In this document: positions 44,275 through 51,580 of the stretch, piece after piece
Layout of the letters: every line of letters starts with the position of its first letter
Position numbering within the stretch: the first letter of the stretch is position 1
Source: JBGAKG01 sp044224495
Lineage (GTDB): Bacteria; Myxococcota_A; Polyangia; Polyangiales; Polyangiaceae
NCBI GenBank assembly: GCA_044224495.1
Contig: JBGAKG010000009.1
Location: forward strand, 241,387 to 305,386
DNA length: 64,000 nt
Direction of reading: 5' to 3'
The notes under the pieces: generated by a model
Database searches by the model: none
What the model saw: only the letters and a program-made list of their open reading frames with translations
What the model was told of the DNA's origin: nothing
Program-made: the position numbers and the translations under genes

Positions 44275-44583
44275 ATGGATCCGGTTTTGAAGAACCTCAT
44301 CGAAGAACACAACGTCGCTCGCCATGCGCTCGCAGAAGCGCGAGCGCGCGGGTGCCGCGAGTCGATCAAGCGTGCGCTTGCGGTGTTCGAACGGGCCGAG
44401 AGCGCGATGAAGGAGCGCGTCGCGGCGATAGCTGGCGTGCGCGGCGAGAGGGTCGTGGAGCCGGACGTGGCGGCCCTGATCGCAGCCCTGTCCGACCATG
44501 AACGCAAGTTGTGTAAGCAGCTCAAGATCGACGAGGCTGGGTACGCAAGGCGCAAGCAAGAGCGCGCTCGGGGGACGCCGTGA
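44275..44583 (+). CDS. 102-residue element protein, paralogue B
   Basis: It aligns with the protein at 43045 over its whole length: MDPVLKNLIEEHNVARHALAEARARGCRESIKRALAVFERAESAMKER, then a diverged middle, then LSDHERKLCKQLKIDEAGYARRK. The upstream GAAGGAGCTGAA is almost identical in both. The nucleotide similarity is high in the first 150 bp, showing a fairly recent duplication. The stop overlaps the next start (GTGA at 44580). Confidence 0.72.
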   Translation: MDPVLKNLIEEHNVARHALAEARARGCRESIKRALAVFERAESAMKERVAAIAGVRGERVVEPDVAALIAALSDHERKLCKQLKIDEAGYARRKQERARGTP

Positions 44584-44927
44584 GCGGTGTCCGCGCGCTG
44601 CGCCCGGCAGAAACACGCTTCCCGCGAATGCCGGTGGAGTGGACCGGCGACCTCGTCGTCCACATCGGGAAGTATCGTTGGTTTCGGCTGCGGATGACGT
44701 ACGAGGGCGAAAGTCGCAGCTGTGACCTAGCTCTCGAGCTCTGGGCCACTGCCAAGCACGTGGAGCGCGTGTATCCAAGCACCCAAAGCGAGTGGAGACT
44801 CGACGACCTTGTCCGGCTTCAGTGCACCTACGTGACGCCAGCGGTCGCGCTGGTGCTCTCGTCGAGCCTGGAGCGCGCCGCGCGGGCGGCGGAGGCGGAG
44901 CTCGATACCGTGCGGGAGTACCGATGA
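44580..44927 (+). CDS. Element protein of unknown function
   Basis: The protein is 115 residues from GTG 44580. It is predicted mixed alpha/beta with strands VVHIGKYRWFRLRMTYEG and CDLALELWATAKHVERVY, and a C-terminal helix. No family recognised. It is coupled by four-base overlaps to both neighbours. Confidence 0.6.
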   Translation: MSGVRALRPAETRFPRMPVEWTGDLVVHIGKYRWFRLRMTYEGESRSCDLALELWATAKHVERVYPSTQSEWRLDDLVRLQCTYVTPAVALVLSSSLERAARAAEAELDTVREYR

Positions 44928-45118
44928 GTCGGCCCAAAGTGGGACGAAGGGCCGCCCTTGGCGATCTCCGCGAGCGTCTCGAGGCGAGCATCTACGCCGC
45001 TGACCGCGCTGGCGTGGACGCGAAGACGCTGCACGGTATGCGCATCGCCCTCGAGCTGCTCGAGTGGACGACACCGAGACCGTGCGCAGTCGGGCACGAG
45101 AGGGCGAGGCCGCGATGA
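44924..45118 (+). CDS. Small element protein containing palindrome copy 4
   Basis: The protein is 64 residues from ATG 44924 (ATGA overlap). The palindrome at 44931-44945 falls in codons 3-7 (RPKVG). The rest is a helix-rich RRAALGDLRERLEASIYAADRAGVDAKTLHGMRIALELLEW. No family recognised. Confidence 0.5.
   Translation: MSRPKVGRRAALGDLRERLEASIYAADRAGVDAKTLHGMRIALELLEWTTPRPCAVGHERARPR
44931..44945. repeat. GGCCCAAAGTGGGAC palindrome, copy 4
   Basis: One base differs from GTCCCAAAGTGGGAC. It lies inside the first codons of the gene at 44924. This position would let a bound protein block translation-coupled transcription of the downstream genes. Confidence 0.6.
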
Positions 45119-45201
45119 CCCGCGCCGAGCTCGCGGCTGCTCTCGTGCGAGCCGCGGAGCTGCCGGAGAACACGAGCAACCGAACGGAGCATCGACAATG
45201 A
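45115..45201 (+). CDS. Possible 28-residue leader ORF
   Basis: ATG 45115 overlaps the preceding stop and its own stop overlaps the next ATG (45198). It encodes MTRAELAAALVRAAELPEN and nine more residues. It may serve only as a translational bridge or be a true micropeptide. Confidence 0.35.
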   Translation: MTRAELAAALVRAAELPENTSNRTEHRQ

Positions 45202-45578
45202 GTCTCATCGCTGGAAGCATCACCGTGAACCCCGATGGCACGTACACCGGGACGGGGCTTGCGAAGGCAATCCTGGACGCGCAAGTGACGCGGCTTGAAG
45301 CGAACCGCGCAGCCGCCTTCGCGCAGCTCAGTGCGCTCGCCGCGTCCGCCGCGACCCCTGAGCTCGCGGCGATCTACGCGGCTGGCGCGCTCAACTTCGA
45401 CGCGCCTGCGGGCAAGATCGCCTACCTCACCGCGGCGAAGAAGATGGCCGAGGAGCTCGCCTCAGCGATCCTGGGGTACCTCGCCGCGAACGCCATCGTC
45501 ACCTGCACGATCCCCGCGGCGAGCGTCGACGGAACCAACCCCACCGCGCCGGTCGCTATCACCGGCGCGATCACATGA
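45198..45578 (+). CDS. Phage structural-like small protein
   Basis: The protein is 126 residues. MSLIAGSITVNPDGTYTGTGLAKAILDAQ opens with a beta strand motif. An Ala-rich helical middle follows, then KKMAEELASAILGYLAANAIVTCTIPAAS. The style matches small tail-tip or decoration proteins of phages in actinobacteria and myxobacteria. I cannot name a family. It is followed 12 bp later by the BNR-propeller gene. Confidence 0.6.
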   Translation: MSLIAGSITVNPDGTYTGTGLAKAILDAQVTRLEANRAAAFAQLSALAASAATPELAAIYAAGALNFDAPAGKIAYLTAAKKMAEELASAILGYLAANAIVTCTIPAASVDGTNPTAPVAITGAIT

Positions 45579-45590
45579 ACGAGGCGCACG

Positions 45591-46748
45591 ATGAGCACCG
45601 TCTACACCCCGAAGATTGTCGAGCCGACAACGAACACGGCCCCCGAAGACACCGACCCTCTCAGCGCTGCAAGCGCTGGAACGTGGCTCGAGGAAACGTC
45701 CGATGGCGCGGCATGGGTCGCCGCCGGCGGCACCTACGTTGCGGGCTGGCACACCCGCGGCACGACAACCAACCCGCTCCGCCGCCTGGCCTACGCGTCG
45801 GCCGACTGCGCCTGGTTCGGCTGCGGCTCGGGCGGACTCGACTTCCTCGAGCTCAGCTTGGACGACGGCGGAACGTGGTTCGACCTCTCGGCGAGCTGCG
45901 CGACCGGGAAGGTGCTCGCGGACGTCGCGGTGCTCCCCGACGGGAGCGTCGTTGCTCTCACAGGTTCACGGGACGTCGCCAAGGGGACGCGAACGGGCTA
46001 CGGCGCCTACTCCTTCGCTACGGCCACGAATGCCTTATCAGCCTCTCCAAGCGCTGCCAGCGTCGACTACGAAACCGATGCTGCACTCGTCGTCGCCGTC
46101 TACCGCGTCGGTTCGAGCGGCATGAGGATCGACACTTCGCCGGACGGAGTCCTGTTCTCTTCGGTCGTGCTGCCCGCGGCCTGGACGGGGTACACGGGAG
46201 CGAGCAATCCCGAGGTCGGCGCGCGACCCGGGCACACGATCGCGCTCTTCGCGGACGGCTCTTCGTCTGGAATTGTTCGGGCCGTCGCCTCGCCCGATGG
46301 CTCGACCTTCACCGCGGCAACGATCAATCTCGCGTCGATCTCGGCGGCCGGCATCGTCGCGGGCCACCGCATCACCCGGCCAACCTACGACCCGGTGACG
46401 GACAAATGGTTCTTCGCGGTGTCGCTCACCGGCAGCGATCTCGCTGAGGTGTGGGCCAGCGCGGATGACGGCGCCACGTGGTCTCACGTGCGCACGTTCA
46501 GCGGCGTTGACGTCGAGATCCAGGCGGCTGCGATCGTCGGCCCGTGGTGGGTCCTCCTGACGACCAAAGGCCGCGTGCTCGTGTCGAAGGACGCGGGCAG
46601 CACGTGGATGTGGGTCGCGGCATTGCAGGGAACGGCGGGCAACTTCGCGGTCCGAGGAGACGGCGAGCTCGGTGCTCTTGCGATGAACGCCGGCTCGAAG
46701 CTCTGCTCGAGGTCGGGACGGTTCGGGGAGCGAGGCCTCGCGCTATAG
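45591..46748 (+). CDS. BNR/Asp-box beta-propeller protein, possible receptor-binding protein
   Basis: The protein is 385 residues with no signal peptide. At least three Asp boxes (S/T-x-D-x-G-x-T-W) are visible: LDDGGTWF, ADDGATWS and KDAGSTWM. They lie at the turns of propeller blades, as in sialidase-type and YCF48-type propellers. In a phage-like element this suits a tail-fibre or host-recognition module. Catalytic sialidase residues (RIP motif) are not evident. The C-terminus ends abruptly after a short tail. Confidence 0.75.
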   Translation: MSTVYTPKIVEPTTNTAPEDTDPLSAASAGTWLEETSDGAAWVAAGGTYVAGWHTRGTTTNPLRRLAYASADCAWFGCGSGGLDFLELSLDDGGTWFDLSASCATGKVLADVAVLPDGSVVALTGSRDVAKGTRTGYGAYSFATATNALSASPSAASVDYETDAALVVAVYRVGSSGMRIDTSPDGVLFSSVVLPAAWTGYTGASNPEVGARPGHTIALFADGSSSGIVRAVASPDGSTFTAATINLASISAAGIVAGHRITRPTYDPVTDKWFFAVSLTGSDLAEVWASADDGATWSHVRTFSGVDVEIQAAAIVGPWWVLLTTKGRVLVSKDAGSTWMWVAALQGTAGNFAVRGDGELGALAMNAGSKLCSRSGRFGERGLAL

Positions 46749-46843
46749 CCATGTCACTTCGCGCGTGCGACGAGCTCGAGCTGTTCGCGGGGCACCGGCC
46801 TGCCGATGGTGTGCGGGTGACGACGATGCTCGAGCCCGCGTCG

Positions 46844-47587
46844 TCAGCGCAGCACGGTCCCGGTCGCGCGCACCCTCAAGTCGTTGGGCTTGTTCTCGGT
46901 GGAGTCGCACGCGAGGCCGAGCCGCTCAGCGACCTTGTCGACCCAGCAAACGTTGTCCGGTGCGCCACACTGGAGCAGGGGTTTCGTGCACTCGATCGCG
47001 GAGATCGCAGCCCACGACGCTCCGCTGTGCTTTTCGTCGAATTCCATAGGGAAGTCGGCACACGACACCGGCTCGTCGCACGCGTCCGCGAAGGTCTTTC
47101 CGGCCATCGAGCTCGTGAGCGCCGCCTTGTGCGCGTCGAGCCACGCGATCGAATCCGTCATCAGTGCCACAACGGAATCGAGGTAACCAAGCGTCGCCGC
47201 TTCGATCGACTTGCCGCACGGGAATCGAGCGACCGGGCTCGGCTTCTTTGCCTGCGCCCGCTTCGCAACCTCGAGGCCGTCGACGTAGCACTTGCGAGCG
47301 GCTGCGAATCCCTTCACCTCATCGTGGCACCGCGCAGACGCGTCGTTGTTTGCGACGCTGCACGCGATCGCGTGAGACGAGCGAACTACCGCGACCACGT
47401 CGCGTGCCTCGTCATCGAGCGCGAGTGGCGTGGACGACGACGCTGGGGCGCCGGAAGGGGCTGCCGTGCCAGTGCGTTCGGGCGTGACCGCGGAAGCGCC
47501 GGCGTCGACGGTGGCGGGCGACTCGCGTTTGCAGGCAAGCACGGTGATGGTGGCGACGAACGCGCCCGCGAGAACCGAAGTGCGCAT
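46844..47587 (-). CDS. Lipoprotein cargo gene
   Basis: This is a 247-residue lipoprotein (TITVLAC, Cys19) with an Ala/Thr/Ser linker. The mature part has many Cys residues (IACSV, ARCHD, RKCYV, FPCGK, DACDEPVSC, IECT, LQCG, VCWV, LACDS), suggesting several disulfides. It is on the strand opposite to the phage-like genes and looks like a host-type lipoprotein. It is a probable lysogenic-conversion (moron) gene. Confidence 0.72.
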   Translation of the reverse strand: MRTSVLAGAFVATITVLACKRESPATVDAGASAVTPERTGTAAPSGAPASSSTPLALDDEARDVVAVVRSSHAIACSVANNDASARCHDEVKGFAAARKCYVDGLEVAKRAQAKKPSPVARFPCGKSIEAATLGYLDSVVALMTDSIAWLDAHKAALTSSMAGKTFADACDEPVSCADFPMEFDEKHSGASWAAISAIECTKPLLQCGAPDNVCWVDKVAERLGLACDSTENKPNDLRVRATGTVLR

Positions 47588-47809
47588 TGTCGCGAGCGTA
47601 CACCCGTGAGCCGCGCCGATGAATCCGCCGATCTCGCGCCCCGCTGGCTCGCCGGAGCGCGCTGCGCGCGATCTACTTCGGCGCCGGCGACGAGCGCCCC
47701 CTCGAGGACGCTCCTGCAGAGCTCGGCATCAGCCGCAACGGCGTGGAGGGCAGCGCGAGCTCGCCGCGCTGGCCGGGCGAAAGCGGCTCGGAGTCGAACG
47801 GTGTCCCGT

Positions 47810-48349
47810 CTACGCCCGCCGCTTCCGCGGCACGAGGGGCAGCTCGAGCTGTCCCGGTCGCGGCACCGCTCGGACGACCGTGCGCGTCGCGATCGCGTAC
47901 GCCTCCTTCGCGCAGGCGAGGGCGTCGCGGTTCACCTCTCGCCCGGCGAAGCGCAGCACGCGCCAGCCGCCGGCGACCATCACGCGGTCCCGGCGCTTGT
48001 CGCGAGCGGCGAGCTCGGGCGAGCTGTCGTGGTGCTCGTAGCCGTCGAGCTCGACCACGATGCGGCCTGGCTGCAGCACGAAGTCGGCACGCGCCCCGCC
48101 GATCCACACCTGCTGGTGCAGCTCGATCGCTCGCGCGTCGATCCAGAAACCATCGTCGTGCGGCGCGAAGGTAAAGACCTCGGGCGACGCGAGGAAGGCC
48201 AGCACGAAACGCTCCTCGAGCGGCGAGCCGCAGAGCTCGATCGCGCGATGAAGGGCGAGGTACGGCTCCACACGGTTCAGCTTGGGTCGCGCCCCGCGCC
48301 GGCGAAAGTGAACGCCTTTCCAGTAATCATTCACGGTATCCGTTGACAT
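47810..48349 (-). CDS. DUF559/Vsr-like PD-(D/E)xK endonuclease
   Basis: The protein is 179 residues. The nuclease core is GSPLEERFVLAFL (Glu45/46), ADFVLQPGRIVVELDGYEHH (Asp89, Glu100, plus Asp102) and RDRVMVAGGWRVLRF. This is the arrangement of the DUF559/very-short-patch-repair endonuclease group. Stand-alone members are found in defence islands and as Vsr-type repair nucleases. No methyltransferase is nearby. It diverges from the RHH-Ku-HNH operon across about 45 bp, implying shared control. The 222-bp gap at 47588-47809 shows no supported gene. Confidence 0.82.
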   Translation of the reverse strand: MSTDTVNDYWKGVHFRRRGARPKLNRVEPYLALHRAIELCGSPLEERFVLAFLASPEVFTFAPHDDGFWIDARAIELHQQVWIGGARADFVLQPGRIVVELDGYEHHDSSPELAARDKRRDRVMVAGGWRVLRFAGREVNRDALACAKEAYAIATRTVVRAVPRPGQLELPLVPRKRRA

Positions 48350-48394
48350 TCAATGAGACCCGGCTAGACCTAGTCGGTGAGCGAAGAAGAAGAC

Positions 48395-48814
48395 ATGGCG
48401 AACGCGAAGAAGACGACGAAGGCCTCGACGCAGCAGATCACCGTGCGCGTTGACTCGGACTGGCTGCCGAGGTTCGACCGGCTCGCCGCGGCACTCTCCG
48501 AGCCTGGGCTCGAGCTGACGCGCGTGGACGCCATCCGCATGGCGATCGCACGGGGCATGGTGGACCTCGAGAGCAAGGCGCGGGCTCGGGCGGCTGCGTC
48601 GGCTCCCGATGTTGTGCTCGCCGAGGTCGCGGAACTCTCCGCCTCCCGCCGGGGGAAGCCGGTCACGAGCGAGGCGATCGAGAAGAGGCTCGACGGCGTC
48701 GTGGACGTCGGCGCGGTGCAAGCCGCCCTCGAGAGTCTCTGCGGTGACGGTCGCCTTCGTCGGGTGAAGGAGGGTGGCCTCGTCGGTTACGCGGTGGTGC
48801 CTTCCCAGGAATGA
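48395..48814 (+). CDS. RHH/winged-helix-like regulator
   Basis: ATG 48395 is preceded by a purine-rich GAAGAAGAAGAC. A GTG at 48377 is an alternative. QQITVRVDSDWLPRFDRLAAALSEPGLELTRVDAIRMAIARGM is a ribbon-helix-helix-type DNA-binding domain. The second half (PVTSEAIEKRLDGVVDVGAVQAALESLCGDGRLRRVKEGG) is a winged-helix pattern. The protein probably autoregulates the operon. Its stop overlaps the Ku start (ATGA at 48811-48814), the first of two couplings in this unit. Confidence 0.72.
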   Translation: MANAKKTTKASTQQITVRVDSDWLPRFDRLAAALSEPGLELTRVDAIRMAIARGMVDLESKARARAAASAPDVVLAEVAELSASRRGKPVTSEAIEKRLDGVVDVGAVQAALESLCGDGRLRRVKEGGLVGYAVVPSQE

Positions 48815-49488
48815 AATCGACCCCGCGGCGCGCCAACGCCCGGGGCCATGACCGAGAGGATGATCTCCCGATGCGATCCACACTACTTCGTCCGATCGAG
48901 CTTCGCCGGCAAAATGCGCCAGCGAACGACAACGGCCCCAAGCCGCGCCCCGTCGCCTCGGCCACGATTTCGTTCGGGCTGATCTCGTGTGAGGTGTGGA
49001 TCCACGCCGCCGGCAAGCGCCCGCGACGGCCGCGCGTCGCAAGGACCGACTCGCTCGAGCTGACGACCTTCGTGCCGCGGGACGCGCTGTCGCTCACTAT
49101 GATCGGAAGCACCCGTTGGCTTGCCCCGGGCCCTGGCAGTGAGCGCTCGCACGCACTACTCGCGAACGTCCTCGCGCGCCGCCAAGTCGTCGCGGTCGGT
49201 GTCCACAGCAGTGGGCGCGGCCGCCGCGTCGACGTCGCGATCGTCGCGGAGCAGGGCGCGCTCGTCCTCGTCGAGCTCGTCTCGCCACCGCCACCGCCCG
49301 AACGGCGGGAGGCTCCGATCTTCAAGGACGTCGAGATCGAGCTAGCGAAGAAGCTCGTCGAGCGGTCCAGCGCCGATGTGGTCGAGCTCGCAGCGCAGGT
49401 CGACGACGAGGACCTCGACCACGACGACGGGCCGCGCGCGCAGGTCATCGACCTGTTCGAGGCGTTGAAGCGGAGCCTCAAGCGATGA
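48811..49488 (+). CDS. ku: Compact bacterial Ku-like protein
   Basis: The protein is 225 residues against about 270-300 for chromosomal Ku. The N-terminal SATISFGLISCEVWIHAA matches Ku beta-barrel entry (IxFGLVxxPVKLY-like). LELTTFVPRDALSL..STRWLAPGPGSERSHALLANVL matches FVP...YYLxP...YALLxxAL, and QGALVLVELV with IELAKKLVERSSADVVELA matches the C-terminal bridge. The segment between strand 1 and the FVP block is shortened by roughly 50 residues. Ku dimers load on DNA ends for end joining with LigD. No ligase is in the window. Element-borne Ku is known from some mycobacteriophages. ATG 48811 is used; an internal ATG at 48871 is an alternative start. Confidence 0.8.
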   Translation: MKSTPRRANARGHDREDDLPMRSTLLRPIELRRQNAPANDNGPKPRPVASATISFGLISCEVWIHAAGKRPRRPRVARTDSLELTTFVPRDALSLTMIGSTRWLAPGPGSERSHALLANVLARRQVVAVGVHSSGRGRRVDVAIVAEQGALVLVELVSPPPPPERREAPIFKDVEIELAKKLVERSSADVVELAAQVDDEDLDHDDGPRAQVIDLFEALKRSLKR

Positions 49489-50180
49489 GCCCCCAGCAGC
49501 CGTCCTGCGGCTACTGCGGAGCGACCGGCGGCACGATGCATCGAGATCACATCGTGCCAGCATCACGCGGGGGCGGCGACGAGGCGCACAACTGCGTCGT
49601 CGCCTGCGCGAAGTGCAACCTCGAGAAGTCCGATCGGACTCCGAGCGAGTGGAGGCCGCAGGGGCTTCCGTCGTGGATCTACGATAGCGAGAAGACGCTC
49701 GTCCTCCGGTATCGGATGAAGGCCCGCGCGCGGCGCGGCCCCGCTCGCGGTGCGGAGGATGCCCTCGTCGAGTGCGATGTGTGCGGTCGCGAGGAGGAGC
49801 TCGAGAAGGCTGGCTCGTGGCGCCTCGCGGTGGTCCACCGCTACCCGCTCGAGGCGAAGGCACGCAGCGTCGTGGAGTGGGTGGGGTACGCATGCGACGG
49901 CGCCGGTGAAGTGACCGATCCTCGGTTCACGTGCGGCGAGCGGCAGAAGCGCATCGTCAAACGCGACGACGAGGTGCACCTCTTTGCGCTGGGCGACCAC
50001 CCGTTGGCGGAGCTGCGCGGCGACGCCGCGTGGATTCACCTGCGCGATCTCCACTTCTCCCATGTGTGGCCGAACGAGATGTTCGACCGGCTCACCGTGA
50101 TCTTGCAGCAATGGTCGAAGCTGGACGAGACGGACGAGACACGTCAGGGCCTTGCCGTCCGAGAGCTGTTTCTCCGATGA
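49485..50180 (+). CDS. HNH endonuclease
   Basis: The 231-residue protein has an N-terminal HNH domain: CGYCGATGGTMHRDHIVPASRGGGDEAHNCVVACAKCNLEKSD. It contains two CxxC zinc pairs (C8/C11, C41/C44), DH at 21-22 and the Asn and terminal Lys expected. The rest has two further Cys pairs (CDVCGREE) and an unassigned region. It could nick or cut DNA for packaging, recombination or defence. Coupled by ATGA to ku, it fits a mechanism where ends are cut and then bound by Ku. Confidence 0.87.
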   Translation: MSPQQPSCGYCGATGGTMHRDHIVPASRGGGDEAHNCVVACAKCNLEKSDRTPSEWRPQGLPSWIYDSEKTLVLRYRMKARARRGPARGAEDALVECDVCGREEELEKAGSWRLAVVHRYPLEAKARSVVEWVGYACDGAGEVTDPRFTCGERQKRIVKRDDEVHLFALGDHPLAELRGDAAWIHLRDLHFSHVWPNEMFDRLTVILQQWSKLDETDETRQGLAVRELFLR

Positions 50181-50187
50181 GGAAGCC

Positions 50188-50226
50188 TTGACCTTCCCTT
50201 GCGCATACACCTATCAGGCGCATAAT
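50188..50226 (+). promoter_or_regulatory. Candidate promoter before the gene at 50227
   Basis: TTGCGC (50199-50204) and CATAAT (50221-50226) are spaced 16 bp in an AT-rich pocket; TTGACC at 50188 is an alternative -35. Initiation would fall a few bases from ATG 50227/50233, implying a leaderless or nearly leaderless mRNA. Judged on sequence only. Confidence 0.4.
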
Positions 50227-50772
50227 ATGCTCATGGCACCCCCCACCGCTAGCATCGATCGCACCGAACGTCTGAACGTCCTGCTCTCGGAGGAGGAGCA
50301 AGCGACGCTCGCCGCGCTTGCGTCCGTGAAGGGTCTATCCGTGTCTGACTACATCCGGGCGCACATCCACGACGCTGGGAACCGATGCGCGTGGTGCGGC
50401 CGAACCGCCGTCGAATTCCGGCCAACGAAGCCGGGGCGGGACAACACGATGCTGATCGTCGGGCCCATCGTCTCGTGTGCAGATTGCAGGCATCTCGCAG
50501 AAGTCTGGGAGAAGCGGTCCGGTACGGGTGCCGTTGGCCTCGAGGTGCGCCATGCCCTCGCGACACTTCGGGAGGCGACCGCAGGCGTGCTCCGGTTGCC
50601 AAAGACGCGACGACTCGAAGCCGCTCGAGCGCTCCTGAAGCGACTCCTGCTCGTTCGAACGGACCTCAACGCCAAGACGATGGGGCGGAGTGATCTCGAG
50701 CTGCTCGCTCTGATCGAGTCCGAAACCGGCGAGCTTGAGAAGTCGCTATCCGCAGCCGCAGAGATCCCATGA
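50227..50772 (+). CDS. RHH-like/zinc-ribbon element protein
   Basis: The protein is 181 residues from ATG 50227 (ATG 50233 possible). RTERLNVLLSEEEQATLAALASVKGLSVSDYIRAHIHDA is an RHH-like N-terminal module. A CxxC pair (CAWCGRT) and CADCRH form a small zinc ribbon. A helical C-terminal half (EVRHALATLREATAGVLRLPKTRRLEAARALLKRLLLVRTDL) follows. No enzymatic motif. The gene follows the HNH gene by 46 bp but has its own candidate promoter. Confidence 0.65.
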   Translation: MLMAPPTASIDRTERLNVLLSEEEQATLAALASVKGLSVSDYIRAHIHDAGNRCAWCGRTAVEFRPTKPGRDNTMLIVGPIVSCADCRHLAEVWEKRSGTGAVGLEVRHALATLREATAGVLRLPKTRRLEAARALLKRLLLVRTDLNAKTMGRSDLELLALIESETGELEKSLSAAAEIP

Positions 50773-50839
50773 GCGGCACCGTCTCTCGCCCGAATCCGGG
50801 ATCGTGGGCGTTGAACCGGAGCAAGGAGGGGCGGCCACG

Positions 50840-51580
50840 ATGAACCTACTGATGCACTGTTCCCAATGCGTCGACGGCGGTCGCTTTCCGTGCGAGCTCC
50901 TCGACGGCGGAGTGCTGCAGACGCGGTGCCCCAACGATCACGATGTCGTCGTGGTCGTCCAGTGTCCGACGTTCGAGCTCTTCTTCGAACTCGGATGCGT
51001 CGCCTTTCTCGGCCGAGACTTTCGCGCCGCTGTGCTCGATGCCAGCAGTGCGATCGATCACTTCAAGATCTTCGCCGCGCAGCTTCAGATGCTGCGCGCC
51101 GGCGTACCTGCGGACCGACTTCGCGCTCTTGGCGAAGGACTCAGGCGGGAGCAGGATGGCGCGTTCCTGCTCGCATACGCGCTCGGCACCTCAGAGGCGT
51201 TTCCCGACAAGGGTAGGCTGGCGAGGGCGCAGGAGATCCGCAACGACGTCGCCCACAACGGACGGATCCCGACGCAGGAGGCGGCGCGAAAGTACCTCGA
51301 GGCCATCTTCGCAATCATCCGGCGCGCGATGCGCGCGATGCGGCTCGGAGAGGGTGAGTTGACCACGCTCGTCGGGGTCGACCTCGCGGATAGGTTCAGC
51401 GTCAGTCCCTCGGGCGTGATGACCCGAACGGTGATGGCTCCCGCGACGATGCTCGCTCTGACGATGCCGGACCGGCGTGCGGCCGATTCCTTCGACGAGG
51501 ATCTCGAAGACCTGCGCAATCGCGCTGGATTCATTTTCGACGTCGACGTCGCGATTGGCGAAGGCGAGGAGGAACGATGA
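50840..51580 (+). CDS. Zn-finger HEPN-domain protein
   Basis: ATG 50840 has AAGGAGG about 10 bp upstream. The first 35 residues hold a Cys/His zinc-finger-like site (HCSQC, C30-PNDH34). From residue 48 an HEPN domain is seen: ELGCVAFLGRDFRAAVLDASSAIDHFKIF, then the RNase motif R134-NDVA-H139 (Rx4H) in QEIRNDVAHNGRIP. Helices carrying the rest of the fold follow. Active HEPN proteins cut RNA and act in abortive infection or toxin-antitoxin systems. The partner may be the coupled gene downstream (ATGA overlap at 51577). 246 residues. Confidence 0.72.
   Translation: MNLLMHCSQCVDGGRFPCELLDGGVLQTRCPNDHDVVVVVQCPTFELFFELGCVAFLGRDFRAAVLDASSAIDHFKIFAAQLQMLRAGVPADRLRALGEGLRREQDGAFLLAYALGTSEAFPDKGRLARAQEIRNDVAHNGRIPTQEAARKYLEAIFAIIRRAMRAMRLGEGELTTLVGVDLADRFSVSPSGVMTRTVMAPATMLALTMPDRRAADSFDEDLEDLRNRAGFIFDVDVAIGEGEEER

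Noticed and set aside
48811..50180. Ku and HNH as a complete NHEJ pair
   Set aside because: No ligase domain is present in either protein or nearby, so a self-sufficient end-joining system cannot be claimed.
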